In this document: positions 33,560 to 46,050 of the stretch, piece after piece
How the letters are laid out: every line of letters starts with the position of its first letter
How positions within the stretch are numbered: position 1 is the first letter of the stretch
DNA from: Tolypeutes matacus
Lineage: Eukaryota; Chordata; Mammalia; Cingulata; Chlamyphoridae
Reading direction: 5' to 3'
NCBI GenBank assembly: GCA_026826555.1
Contig: JAKSZT010053769.1
Span: 1,394,505-1,458,504 of the forward strand
DNA: 64,000 bases
The notes under the pieces: model-generated
Databases searched by the model: none
Told to the model about the DNA's origin: nothing
Seen by the model: the letters and a program-made list of their open reading frames with translations, nothing else
Position numbers and translations under genes: made by a program

Positions 33560-36170
33560 GAACTTGAAAGGTATTCCAAGGATGGAATAGGAAGAGTGAG
33601 TACTTGTACTCTGGATTCTTGGACTGCTGGTGGAAGTGCAGTATTAGAAAGTCCTAAAAACTCAAAAAGAACAAAGACTAGTGAAAGACAAAGAAATATA
33701 TCTGTATAAGTGTCCTGTTTGAAGTAAGAGGCAGGAAGGATTAATGGGGAGTCAAGTTCTACTTCAAAAAGCTCCTCCCTCTTGACTGGATGCAAGTGAT
33801 TTTCACACAGCATAAATTTCTCACTCTATACATTTTCTCCTTCCCTCTCTCCTCTAAGTTGTGGATTGACATTTCTTTGTGCTTATATGTTCACATATCA
33901 GTATTCCTGTATAGAATGAATGAGTTCAAAATGGAAATAAATTGTATTGATTTCATAATATTTAAGGAAACTGGCTTTCATTGAATCCTTTCTTCATTTT
34001 TCTCCATTCTAGCTTTATGTGTTCAATTTTTGGAGCACATCAGTACTAGGTAGCCTCTGCAGCTAGCTCTTAATTCTCTGACTCATCACTGAATATGCCA
34101 GTAGTGTTTGCTTAGTCCTATCGTAGATCTCCAAGAGCTTTCAGATAAACAAAAGCACATTCAAAGCCTCCCGGACTTGGCTAGTTTATTTAATTTATTT
34201 ATTTTCTTTTTTGCTTCTTCATTTTTCTTTTTGGAATCTTTTCTTTCCACTTCAGCCCTTGATCAGCTGGTTGCTTGGTATCCTATATATTCTCCATAGT
34301 GAATTACTTTATTACTGGAGTAATATTGATATAATGGAATACATCATTTATCTTTTCCCTGGGGTGTGTGTGTATAAGTATTAAAAAGGATACAAATATG
34401 GCTAAATGCTGAGTGGGAAATAAGCTGTCCTTATATGTTGAAGACAAGAGTAGAAACCTAACTACTACTACTACTGATAAAAAAGCAAAAACAAAACAAA
34501 ACAAAACTTAAAAAACCATCACCACTCACGAATTTTAACAATATAGCTTGTTTAAACATTTAGTTATTTCAAATGAATAATGAAAGTCAGCTTTATCCCC
34601 TCCCAAACCAAAATTAAGTAGCACCGAAATTCCTTTGCAGAAAGGGATCTATGACAAAATTAGGTATTTCAGAAGACATAGGCACTGCTTACAACCATGA
34701 AAACAAGATAAAAAACATTTTGATGCATTTCTCCACTTCAGGAGGACAGCAACTACACAAGGCTATTCTCTAGAGTAATGATCTTGCCTCCCTCCAAAGG
34801 TTTTTTTTTCCCATATTCAGGAGGTCATATTCAGTCTTCAGCTGCACAGTGCTTCATTCTTATTAATTTAAAATGGGGGCTTCGGAGGTTCACATACAGA
34901 AAAATCTGCTCCTTAAGATGTAAGTTCTACCAATCTCCCATTTAAAGAAAAGAGGAGGAATTCTGTTCTGAAAAAGAACCTATTTATACAATATATCTTC
35001 TTCACTAATAAGTAATACATAAAAGCTTAAAACAGAAATTAATAAAATATCATTCTGCTTAAACAGTTCAGTTTACTTCAATTCTAGATATTTTACTTTT
35101 TCTTTAGCTCCCATATTATTTTTATCATCACCATCATCATCATTTTGTTAAGCTATCTGGCATATAGAAAAGGTTGCTTACCCTATCACTGTCGCCTTTT
35201 TAAAAAATGTTGAGCATTCATTGAAAGGAATGAAAGAAATCTGGTTGAAGATGCAGGTGCACTAATAAATGGGTGGTCTTTGGATTACAGTATTTATGTG
35301 TACTATGGCAAAGCTGAACAGAAACCTAAATGTTATACATACAAAGTGGTACAACAAGAACATCTGTGTTGGGGGGACTGAACTGGCATGGCTAACACCT
35401 CCAGTGCCAGGTGCAAAGGAAATTTCAATACAGCTTGAGTAATCTTGACTGCAAGCATCTGCCTGCATCAGATTATTTCCTATGTTCCTAGTCCACCACT
35501 ACCCATTAGAGCATTTATATGATACATCTGGTGGTGCAATGGCCAAGGAAGAAGTAGCGATGCTCCCATTACTGGGAGAAAATGCTTGACTCTTTAACTC
35601 AACACAAAGGCAAACAGGAATTCTTTTCAGGCCCAAAGGCAGCCAGCCAATTCTATGAGACTGATTAGTGGATAGCACTCCAGAATGATGGCTGCTTTGT
35701 CCTTTCAGCTTAGTTAGATACTTATCCATGTGTATAATCTGGAGAAGCCTAACATTTTGGTTTAAAATTCTGTTTCTAAATATTATTGCCAGAATCATAA
35801 CAGAGTTTTAAATGTGTTGCCAGAATCATAACAGAGTTTTAATGTGACTTGGCTCCATCCAAAGTTGCAATGTACATCTGATTTTCAGAATCACTTGGTG
35901 TGGTGGGGTAGGGATGCTGGAGAGCATTTATCCATTAATGTCTACCACATGAAGTCTCACATACCCAAAAACTGATTCTACATAAAGATTATGTCTCTTT
36001 CCTCAACACCTCATATGCCCTCACCCTCAGGAGATGACCATGCCTCCCATAGTAGAAGTCACCAGAAGGGACGGCGCCAACATTCCACCAACTTAGAATC
36101 TACATAAACCAGCACCTGCCCTTTTCCCTTGCTTCCTGTAGTGATAGATTTGTCTTCATGAGGCAAGTCC
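33560..36170. other. Stretch without recognised repeats
   Basis: About 2.6 kb in which I identify no interspersed repeat. It contains a (TAC)n patch near 34462-34475, a CAT-rich patch near 35125-35145 and one local tandem duplication (separate entry). Open frames at 35262-35468 and 35499-35798 on the minus strand have no recognisable product or splice borders. Confidence 0.4.
35785..35842. repeat. Local 31-32-bp tandem duplication
   Basis: 'ttgccagaatcataacagag' followed by 'tttta' occurs twice, at about 35786-35810 and 35817-35841, the first followed by 'aatgtg' and the second by 'atgtg'. The near identity suggests a recent slippage or unequal exchange event. Confidence 0.9.
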
Positions 36171-36174
36171 ATCT

Positions 36175-37060
36175 TCTCGTTGTATCTCTACCTTTCCCTG
36201 ATTTTTCAGGCACTCTTTCTCTCTATTGGATCCTTCCCATGAGAATTTTAACATGCTCAGGATTCTCTCAAAATAAAATCTCTCTAGAAGCTTTGCTCTT
36301 CTACAATTATCACCTTCACCAGCGTTCCTCCCTTTAACAATCAAATGTCTTTGCAAGGTTCTTTTATCTTGCTGCCCTCCCACTACCTCTCAATTCAAAT
36401 ATATTTTATAGAAATTTATCATATTAATTTCATAAGTGATATCTCGCCATGCTACTAAAACCAAAGGACTCCATTATCCTTATAGTTTTTCTGCAGCACG
36501 TGACATATGCAATCACTACATTTTTTAGTTTCTTTCCTTTGCCTCTGCTTTGTGACATTCACTCTCATGTTTTGTCTTCTTTTCTACCCTACTGGCCGTC
36601 ACTTATTCCTGGTCCCCTTTACTTCCTTCTTTTCTTCTGTTTAACAATTAAAGCATGGAATTCCTCGGGGCTTTGTCCAGGGTTCCATTTATCTTTTCAC
36701 TGTACTCTTTCATCCTCTTTCATCTCTACTGCATCAATTGCCACCATTTTGCAGATGATGCACACATTTTAATCTCCAGCATAGACCAGCTATGTCTTCT
36801 AAAATTCAGAACCTAACATCAAACTATTCACTTGACATTTGAATTTTATTGTTTCATAAGTACCTCAAATCCAATGCTTCTGAAGTTAATTCATCATTCT
36901 CATTGCCCCTAAAATACCTATTTCTTTCTAACGTTTCCAGTGTCTCCAAATTTCATTACCATCCACCCAAATGATTTAGCAAGATAACTTGACCCTTGAC
37001 ACTACTGTTTTTCTCATTTCACAAACCTATCAATTACTAAAACTTGCCAATTAAGTTTAA
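36175..37060 (+). repeat. L2 LINE relic
   Basis: Sense L2: 'ggggctttgtccagggttcc', 'gcagatgatgcacacattttaatctccagcatagacc', 'cacttgacatttgaattttattg', 'tacctcaaatccaatgc', 'ccatccacccaaatgatttagc'. These match the L2 reverse-transcriptase-end region in order. The frame at 36449-36772 is a remnant and not a gene. Confidence 0.7.
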
Positions 37061-37119
37061 AAATGAAAGTAATATACAATATAGACTTCATTTAAAAGAG
37101 CAAAACATCGTTTGGTCGT

Positions 37120-37710
37120 CTCTCTAATCCTTGTCCATCTCTTCTTTCTCTGCCCAGAAGTAATATCTAATATGAAAATGGTGTATATCCATCCAGATAT
37201 GTTGTCTATTTTTATATGTACCATTTCAATTTAAAATATATGGTTTCCTTTTGTATGTCAGGTTATACATACAAAAATGTAACATACTCTGTACTTTGCT
37301 TTATTCAATGTATTCTATAAAGCTATTTTGTTTATATATATATACACACATAAATACATATATACATGTATTTTCCTAATTTTAATTAATGCATAAAATG
37401 TCATAGTATAAACATCTCACTTTTGAACTTCCTACTATATAAAGTTAGACTTCCTCCTTTTTTCTATTACCATGCTACCATGAGTATCTTTATGCACAGC
37501 TCCTTAGATGAGTGTTTCTCAAGATTGTGGAATATCATTTTGAAAGATACTGTCAGATTAAACTCCCAAGTGGTGTTTGGAGACAATTTTCCAGGAGTCT
37601 GTCACATTTCTGCACATCTTGTGAGCAAGGCAGTATCTGTTCTTTGTTCAGCATTATCATTTCAAGGATATATAGCAAACAGCTTCAGAAGATATAGTGT
37701 CTCCCTCTAG
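37120..37710 (-). repeat. Old L1-type relic (antisense)
   Basis: 'cccagaagtaatatctaa', 'gtgtatatccatccagat', 'gtactttgctttattcaatg', 'ttgtggaatatcattttgaaagatactgtcagattaaactcccaag' match the order of a common old repeat found antisense to L1M-class sequence. Highly diverged. Confidence 0.5.
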
Positions 37711-38215
37711 AGAAAAGGGAAGGCATCTTTCTATCCAGTATAATAAAAATAATGTCTCCTCTAAATTCAGGGTTCCATTCTACTAATGTAATACACTTCA
37801 TGTACAGGCATCACCTGGTTCTCTTCGTGTTGTTCTGTGGGAATTGGGGTTTGAGAATGCAAAAATGCGGATACTCTGTTTACAGTTATTGCTGTGAGTA
37901 ATAAACTGCATTTTATATTGGACCAGGAATCTTGTGTCTTCTACCAGAATTAAGGCAACTGTGGCAGGTACAGTTTATACTTTCATCATAAATGTATGGA
38001 GAATATCAGCTTCCTCACATTATAGTCAATGATGGATGGTAACAAACTTTTATTTTTTATTTTCAATGAAACAGAAGAAAAATGGCATTTTGTTGCTTTA
38101 ATTTATATGTACATGGTTATTTGTATAGTGAAGTTGTGCACCTGTCCCCCTACCTCTCTCACACTCACACTTTCTCTTGCTATTTTTTTTGTTTTTGTTT
38201 CCCAAGTACTCCTCA
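37711..38215. other. Unassigned intronic sequence
   Basis: No feature recognised. An ordinary A+T-rich stretch. Confidence 0.4.
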
Positions 38216-38219
38216 CACT

Positions 38220-38470
38220 TTATCACTTTTGTTGACCTCTGATGCCACCATCCTAGCCCTAACTGCAATACCTTTCCAACTGGTTTCCCCACATCAATGC
38301 ATGGCCCCTCAAATGCAGATCTCTGCTGAGTGCTTCCTGAAGGTCCCTAGGAAAAACCCTTACATGGCCCTATATTATCTTGTCTTGTTCACCTCCCTAG
38401 CTCTATCTCACCTTCCTTATCTCCACCAAAAATAGCTTTTCACTTTCTTGAATATGACATGCTCTTTCTT
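38220..38470 (+). repeat. L2-like relic
   Basis: 'gatgccaccatcctagccctaactgcaatacctttccaactggtttcccc' and 'tgaaggtccctaggaaaaacccttacatggccc' resemble the L2 3' half in sense. The 38082-38435 frame is incidental. Confidence 0.5.
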
Positions 38471-39610
38471 ATTTGGGGGATATTTATCTGTTTATGAAAT
38501 AGAATTCCATGCACTAGTTCAAATTCATGTTTTCAAAGAGATTTAGTAGATTTTATACTTTTGGAAATAAGAAGCAAAAAACACCTGTTTTGGTTGTAAA
38601 TTACAACAAAAACAAAAGATAAAGTATAGGTAGAAAACATACCTAAATGAAATATGGCAGTTATTTCTCGGTGGTAGGATAAATGGGTATTTCTCATTTC
38701 AGTTATTTTAATTTTCCATACTGTTCCCATGTTTTACTCTATTAATTAGAAAAAAAAAAATCTAAAAAAGTTGCTCTTTGTCTCTGTGCGGCTTTCCTCC
38801 ATAACACAATTATATCACAAAACAAGTAATTCAGCTTCAAATGAGGTGCCTAATTCTACCTGCAAGAAGGTAGCAAAGTTTTGAAAATACCAAGAGAAGA
38901 TTAAGTGCACAAAGTGCTTCTGCATTCCCACCTAATTTAATTTAACTTTAAATTAGTAAGACCTGAGGCAATAAGGCACTTGGTTGACAGGAAATCCCAC
39001 TGACTGCTTTACTGGTTTGAGAGTCCCACCGTACTGTTCTGACTTCCTTCTATGTCTCCCTCCCTCTCATGATGCCTGTCCTTCCACTCAACATTTAAAA
39101 ACACTATATGCCAGGATCCTGCTAAGTGACACAGATATAGAGGTGAGTAGACCTTTCCTTTGTAGGAGTTCATGGTGAAATGGAGGCATTTATCTATAAG
39201 GACCTACCCTCATCATGATGGCAGATTATGAGACAGGAGCATGAGACAATGACTATGATTGGAGGTGGCATTTGCATGGAGTCTTGAGGAAAATGTGGGC
39301 CCTTCCCTGGTAGCTAAGGGATGCAGTGCAATTTGCTAGACAAGGAAGACAGGAAGAATATGACATGCAAGGGCAAGCATAAACATCCCACGAGAGAGGT
39401 ACCTGAAGTATAGGAATGCATGTGTGACAAGGAGGATAGTGACAAATCTGAGGAAAGTTAAAATTTTTGAACCACATTTTTCTTAAGAGTAAAATAAGGA
39501 TAATGTGATTAAAGTGCCTAGTGACGTTCAGGGCCACATAGTAAGCATAAATATCAATCATCCCCTCTTTTTCTGGCTCTAATCTATACATTCCCTTTCT
39601 CCCAAATTTC
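38471..39610. other. Intronic sequence with faint old-repeat traces
   Basis: About 39075-39290 ('ctcaacatttaaaaacactatatgccaggatcctgctaagtg', 'ggagttcatggtgaaatgg') faintly resembles antisense L2/MIR-type relics. The rest is unassigned. Confidence 0.4.
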
Positions 39611-39628
39611 ATAAAAGTCTATGAATGT

Positions 39629-39694
39629 TGGGGTGTGGATGAGCACCTGCTTCCCATGTGCGAGGTCCTGGGTTCAATCCCCAGTACATCCTAA
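39629..39694 (+). mobile_element. Minimal tRNA-like SINE with 18-bp target duplication
   Basis: Only about 66 bp: 'ggggtgtggatgagcacctgcttcccatgtgcgaggtcctgggttcaatccccagtacatcc' in 3 parts, with a B-box at about 39669-39680. It is flanked by the perfect 18-bp repeat ataaaagtctatgaatgt at 39611-39628 and 39695-39712. It has almost no A-tail and no tRNA-unrelated body. Confidence 0.92.
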
Positions 39695-39734
39695 ATAAAA
39701 GTCTATGAATGTAGATGAGCCAGGATAATAATGA

Positions 39735-39985
39735 TGGTAACAATTACAACAATAATAATAGCCCCTAGTATTTTTGAGGACTTAAGAAGAGCTAGTGTAC
39801 CAATTGTTTTATATGTTTTATCTCCTTTAGTACTCAAATAATCCCATATTGTGGGTACTAGCATTTTCTCCATTTTATGGATGACGTCATTGAGATACAG
39901 ATGGCTCACTTCACTAATGGAGGAGCTAAGATTTGCAATCAGGTATTCCGATTTTGGATTTGAGCTCTTAGCCAGTAATCAATAT
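39735..39985 (-). repeat. MIR relic (antisense)
   Basis: 'tttatatgttttatctcctttagtactcaaataatcccatattgtgggtactagcattttctccattttatggatgacgtcattgag' in pieces follows the antisense MIR order, ending 'gatttgagctcttagcc'. Confidence 0.85.
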
Positions 39986-40159
39986 TGATTCTCTATGCAC
40001 TGAAATCATATGTATATGGAAACAAAAAGATTTGAAAGGCAAGCATTTTATTCACAAAAATCAAACATTGTTTCCTTCTATATGTATGCCGCTGTTAATA
40101 TGTATATATCTTTCAGCAGATTAATTTGGGGAGTCACAAGTATAGTTACCAAGCTTTCG

Positions 40160-40330
40160 TTAAGTGTAAAGCTTTGTACTAGGGATTGAAAGGGTTGAAA
40201 ACAAATAAAATCATTCTTGCCTTCTGGAGTTTACACTCTACTGAGGGTAACAGATTAAAATAAACACTAAAATATTTAATTGAAAATTATAATAAATACT
40301 GAGAAGGAAATGAAAATATGATATGATAAG
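40160..40330 (-). repeat. L2-type relic (antisense)
   Basis: 'gctttgtactagggattgaaagg', 'cattcttgccttctggagtttacactctactgagggtaac' resembles the diverged antisense family seen at 25960-26100. Confidence 0.5.
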
Positions 40331-40607
40331 AAAGAAAAATAAGGATCTTTTTCTTTAATAATCTTCACAGAAGCTGGTGTAAAAAATATGCTTAGGAAGG
40401 AAAAAAAGGACATAGTAAATATGGATGAATTCTACTCAAATCCCAGCCATGCCCAAGATTATTTTTTACTTCTCAGCACACCAGTGTATTGTTATGAGTC
40501 ATGAATAATAAATTTGGTTGAAAATATTATTAAAAACATTAATTATAGAATGGAAAAGGTGATGATGACAATACATATAGTAAGATACCATTTTTTGTCA
40601 ATAAATC

Positions 40608-40646
40608 TGTGTGTGTTAGTGTGTGTGTGTGTGTGTGTTTGTGTGT
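40608..40646 (+). repeat. (GT)n microsatellite
   Basis: Imperfect GT repeat of about 39 bp with single interruptions. Typical vertebrate dinucleotide repeat. Confidence 0.9.
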
Positions 40647-40649
40647 ACA

Positions 40650-41260
40650 TTCAGAAGAAAATTGAAAGGATTTGTACCAAAATGATGGTCATTTTTCATC
40701 TTTGAAAGATAGAATTATGAGTGATTTTTGCTATTTTCAACAATCCATATTTTATTTTTATTTTTATCGCTGTTTGGATGTTATATTTAATAATAAAACC
40801 AAACAAATTTATTATTTTTTAAAAAGCTCTTATGAACTGAACCTCTAACCTAGTTTATTATTTCATCTGCCCATTGAATTGGAACTTGAAAGGGTTAAGA
40901 AAGTCACATTATACCTTGCATCCCAGCATCCATATCAAATGACAAGAGAAAGGCTAGATGGTCTCTATGGTCGCTTACAGATCCAAAGTGTATTCCATTT
41001 CTAAAGAATATGCAGGAGAATTCCAAAGTACTACCTGGGTATTAAATTTTAAAAAGGATAGTAATCCAAAGTTTATTTATAAGTAACAGCCTTTATCAGT
41101 AATAATTTTCATAATTGTGAGCAATTTTCCACTAATTTTCCCTACCTTTAACTGAATCTAATAATTGAATTCTTGTTTGCTTCCATGATACATAGATCTT
41201 TTCTGGATGCCAAATCACTGAAGTTAGTACTCCAGTTGCAATCTCTGTAACTCCACTTTT
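40650..41260. other. Unassigned intronic sequence
   Basis: A+T-rich, no repeat or coding signal recognised. Confidence 0.4.
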
Positions 41261-41279
41261 CTCATTTCTATTAACTTTT

Positions 41280-41669
41280 TAAAAAAGATTTATTTAATTT
41301 ATTTATTTCTCCCCCCCACACCTCATTGTATTGTGCTCGCTCTCTGCTCTCTGTGTCCATTCATTGTATGCTCTCTGTGTCTGCTTGTCTTCTCTTTAGA
41401 AGGCACCGGGAACTCAACCTGGAACCTCCCATGTAGGAGAGAGGTGCTTAGTCACTTGAGCCACCTCTGCTCCCTGCTTGTGGTGTCTCTCATTGTGTTT
41501 CCTCTTTGTGTCTCCTCATTGCATCATTTTGTTGAGGCATCTCGCTGCACCAGCCCGTCAAGTCAGCTTGCTGTCTTGCTTGTCTTCTCTAGGAGGCACG
41601 GGGAACCCAACCCAGGACCTCCCATGTTGTAGGTGGGCACCCAAATGCTTGAGCCACATCCACTTCCCC
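41280..41669 (-). mobile_element. Dimeric tRNA-derived SINE with 17-bp target duplication
   Basis: A 390-bp antisense insertion starting with 'aaaaaagatttatttaatttatttattt' and ending 'gagccacatccacttcccc'. It holds two tRNA-like modules, with reversed B-box regions near 41409-41430 ('gggaactcaacctggaacctccc') and 41600-41622 ('ggggaacccaacccaggacc'), joined by a GT/TC-rich linker. The perfect repeat catttctattaactttt at 41263-41279 and 41670-41686 shows that both modules arrived as one unit. Confidence 0.92.
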
Positions 41670-41689
41670 CATTTCTATTAACTTTTAAG

Positions 41690-43010
41690 AAAAAAATAAA
41701 AACATTTTTGATTGTTGATCTAGGTCATTCATTCTGAACTATTCCAAAACTTTGTGACCATTTTATGCTTCTGAGATGATTAATAATACCAGGTTTATAT
41801 AAAATTCTATGGTGAACATAGTAGAAATTCCAAAATCCCTATTTAGAACATAAATGGAAAAGACCAGAACAGAACTCAGAACAAGCCAAACACAAGAAAG
41901 ATGCAAGTCGGAAAAGTAACATCATTCTTCTACATATAGATTTGTGTAAATAGGGTCTACATAAAGCTCAAGCTATCTGTTCCCTTCTTTTCTCTCCCTG
42001 TAAGAGCATCTTGGGCTTGCTGGGTGGACTCATCCTTAACAGAAATCCATGCTGCTTTTAAGACAGCCAACTCTCTACCATTCTCTCCTTTTCCACTTTC
42101 TCTTTTACAATTTTTCCTTAATCCATTGAGGCCTAAATTGCTGATAACTCCATTCCATTTGGCTCCATGATCCTACCCATCACTTTGTAAAAAGTCCCTT
42201 TGTGAAAAAACTCTCCTTAAATATACTAATTAGAGTGTTTTATCTGTTTCCTGTTTAGGACACTTACAAATAAGCAAATACTAGATTTTATTTGGACTTC
42301 CAATAATCTAAGATTTATTTGGTAGGTTTGATTCATAAAAACACTCAAATAAACCTACTGGGCATAGCTATATGTTCATGAGTGCAATCATGAAAGAGTT
42401 TAGATCATGTAGACTGTAAGCACAAGGAATAATCATTTTCAATATGATGTATTCTAATATCAATATGTTCAAAATAGAAAACAGAATAAGAAATGCACTG
42501 GTTTACTCAGGAGAGATGGAGAAGGAATTGACATCTTCTTCAAATAGGTAATAAATTTGAAGGCTAACCTAACTTAGTCATGACACTTGAAGTCTTATTT
42601 CCAAGGTCATAGATTTAAAAGAATTAGAAATCTTGGTCAAGATTGCTATATGTGTCTCAGCACCGAAACCATCTTACAAAAGAACTCAATAGTTAAAATA
42701 AAAATATTACTCTTTTAAGAAACTAGTGAAAACCACAATGATAGTTGTTTAATTTCATAGGTGAATTTGTTGGTGGTCTAAGATGTCTGCCAACAAAAGG
42801 TCTTTTTGTGCTGTGAACTAACCAAAGGCCAAATGCTAATGGAAATGAAGACCTGATTTGCTTTGGAAGTGGCTCCTTGCCCATAATGAATAAGAGATGG
42901 CTTGGAGGAAAATAAGGAACTGATCATATTTTGTCCATTTATGGGTTTTCTAAATATTATATCCTTTGAGAAAGAAACTGAACCACCATTCCTAGGGCAG
43001 AAATACTTTT
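41690..43010. other. Unassigned intronic sequence
   Basis: About 1.3 kb without a repeat or exon that I recognise. Confidence 0.4.
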
Positions 43011-43159
43011 AAAGCTTTATTCAATTATAATTCACATAACATACAATTCGCCCACTTAAAGTATACAACTCAATGTTTTTTCAGTGTATTCACAGATATA
43101 TACAATCAACACCACAGTAAATTTTAGAACATTTTCATCACCTCAAAAAGAAACCCCAG

Positions 43160-43712
43160 TTCCAATACATTTTATATGTGACAACATGGATGAACTTTGA
43201 AGACATCAGGTTGAGTGAAATAAGCCAAACAAAAAAGGACAAATATTGTATGATCTCACTGATATGATATAATTAGAATAAGCAAATTCATAGAGCTGAA
43301 AACTAGAATACATATTACCAGGGGTCAGGGTGGGGAGTAGAGAATTTCTGCCTGGGGTGATAGAAAGGATTTAGTAATGGATGGAGGTGATGGTAGCACA
43401 ACAGTTTGTGAATGTGATTGACACCACTGAATTGTATATTTAAATGTGATTAAAGGGGAAATTTTACATTGTATATATGTTACTAGAATTAAAAAAAAAA
43501 AAAAAAAGACTATACAACACAAACAGTTAACCCTAATGTAAACTATGGACTATAGTTAACAGTATAATTATAACAATATTCTTTCATCAACTGTAACAAA
43601 AGTACAACACTTATGCAGAGTGTTAATAATAGGAAGATATTTAGAAACTATATTTTTTGCCTGGCTTTTCTTTAAACTTACAACTTAACTAATAAAAAAA
43701 TTGTTTTAAAAA
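43160..43712 (+). mobile_element. Sense L1 3' end inserted in the old L1
   Basis: Starts within ORF2 3' text ('acaacatggatgaactttgaagacatcaggttgagtgaaataagcc') and runs through a 3'UTR to 'aacttaactaataaaaaaattg'. Candidate target repeats are aaaaagaaacccca (about 43145-43158) and aaaaagaaaccaca (about 43711-43724), with one difference. An internal A17 run lies at 43491-43507. Confidence 0.8.
43325..43522 (-). other. Open frame over the inserted L1 3'UTR, not a gene
   Basis: The 65-codon minus-strand frame is the shadow of a poly-A run and L1 3'UTR. It is listed only because it is one of the few longer frames in this stretch. Confidence 0.7.
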
Positions 43713-44119
43713 AGAAACCACATAAACTTTAGCTATCACTCCCTTATCCCTCCCCGCCCCCCAGGCACCTCACCCCCACTGCCAACCCTAGACAACCACT
43801 AATCTTCTTTGTATCTCTAAAGATTTGCCTATTCTGGACATTTCACAATAATGGAATCATATAATATGTGGTCTTTGTGATTGTTTTTTTTCAGTGAGCA
43901 GGATGTTTTCAAAGTGCATTCATGTTGTAGCATGTATCAGAATTTATTCTTCTTTATGGTCAAACAATATTCAAGTGCAATGATATTTTGTTTATTCATT
44001 CTTCCATTGATGGACATTTATGTTCTTTATACCTTTTGGCAATTATGAATAATACTGTCTACAAATTTTTGTATTGAACATATGTTTTCCTTTCTTTTGG
44101 TCATTTTCTAGGAGACCCA

Positions 44120-44260
44120 CTCTGATTGAGGTGGAATATACCTTAACTGAGATCTACCTTACAAAAGATCTTACTTACAGTGGGTTCACACCCACAGGAA
44201 GGTATTAAGTTTAAGATCACGTTCTTCTGGGGGTACATAAAGCTCCAAACCACTTCATGA
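44120..44260 (-). mobile_element. Fragment of unnamed repeat family (copy 1)
   Basis: 'gtgggttcacacccacaggaaggtattaagtttaagatcacgttcttctgggggtacataaagctcc' in pieces matches the ends of the copies at 48640-48790 and 61150-61310. Only about 140 bp of one end is present, set into the antisense L1. Confidence 0.8.
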
Positions 44261-45988
44261 GGTCATAAAGATTTACCACTGTTTTCTAAGTTTTATAGTT
44301 TAAGCTTTTACTCTTAGGTCATTGATCCATTTTCAGTTAATTTTTGTATATAGTGTGAGGTAAGGATGCAATTTCGTTCCTTTGAATGTGCATATCCACT
44401 TGTATTACCATTATTTGTTGAATAGACTATTGTTTCCCCATTGAATGGTCTTGGCATCCTTTTGCAAATCAGTTGACTGTAGAGATATGAGTTTGTTTCT
44501 GGATTCTCAATTCTATTCCACTGATCTATATGTCTATCCTAATGCCAAGGCCACACTGACTTGATTACAGTTGCTTTGTAATAAGTTTGAAATTGAGAAG
44601 TGTGTGCTCTCCAACTTTGTTTTTCATCAAGATTGTTTTGGCTATTCTGTGCCCCTTGCATTTCCACAGAAATTTTAGAATCGGTGCGTCAATTTCTACA
44701 AAGAAGCCAGCCGGGCTTCTGCTAGGGATTGCATCAAATCTGTAGACCAATTTGGGGAGTACTGCTATCTTAACAATACTAAGTCTTCCAATCCATAAAC
44801 ATGAGATTTAAAAAATTATTTAGATCTTCTTCAATTTCTTTTAACAATGTTTTGTAATTTTTAGAGTATAAGTTTTACACTTCTTTTGTTAAGTTTCTTT
44901 CTAAGTACATTTTTCTTTTTCAATACTATTATAAACAATTTTTTTCAATTTCATTTTGGATTGTTAATTGCAAGTTTAATATACAGTTGATTTTTATGCA
45001 TTGATCTTTTATCATGCAATTTTGCTGAGCTCATTTATTTGTTATAAGAGCGTTTCAGTGAATAGTGAATTACTTAGGATTTTCTATACACAAGATTATG
45101 TTATCTGAGACTAGAGATAGTTTTACTTTTTCCTTTCCAATCTGGATGCCTTTTGTCTCTTTTCTTGCCTCATTCCCTGGCCAGTGCTTCCAGTGTAATG
45201 ATGAGTAGAAGTGGTGGGAACAGAGATTTTGTTCTTGTTAGTGGGAAAGCATCCAGTGATTCACCTTTAAGAATGATGTCAGCTGGGGTTTTTCATATAA
45301 TTCCTTTTATCAGGTTGAGAAAATTCCCTTCTATTCCTAGTTTGTTTAGTGTTGTTTTTTGTTTAATCAAGAAAGAGTGTTATGTTTTAGCAAATGTTTT
45401 TTCTGCATCTATTGAAATAAGCATATAATTTTTGCTTTTTATTCTGTTGATATGGCATATTACATTAATTGATTTTTTATATTAAACAAACCTTGCATTC
45501 CTGGGATAAATATTTGACCATGGTGTATACTTATTTTCCCATGTTGCAGGAAATGGTGGGCTAATAATTTTTTGAGGATTTCTGTGTCTGTATTTATAAA
45601 AATGATATTGGTCTGCAGTGACCTTGCGATGTCTTTATGTGGTTTTTCAGTATCATGTTAATACTGGTCTCTTAGAATGAATTAGAATGCATTGCTTTTT
45701 GTTTTATGTTTTGAAAGAATTTGTGAATATTTTATATTAATTCTTATTTAAATGTTTGATAGGTCACCAGTTAAGACATCTAGGCTTGGACTTTTATTGT
45801 GGGTAGATTTTACTACCTTAATCTCTGTACTAGCCAATTTGCCCATTTCATCTCAGTTATCTAATTTATTATAATTATGAACAACATACAATTGTTCTTA
45901 GTGTTCCCTTATAATCTTTTTTTTTTTTTTTATGTCTTAAGTTTGGCAGTATTGTCCCCTATTTTATTTTCATTTTTACTTATTTGAG

Positions 45989-45989
<1 letters not shown>

Positions 45990-46046
<57 letters not shown>

Positions 46047-46050
46047 TTCT
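45990..46050 (+). repeat. (CT)n microsatellite
   Basis: About 60 bp of CT repeat with two TTT interruptions, within antisense L1 sequence. Confidence 0.95.

Noticed and set aside
35499..35798. 99-codon minus-strand frame and its neighbour at 35262-35468
   Set aside because: No recognisable domain, no splice sites or A-tail. Kept only as part of an unassigned block.
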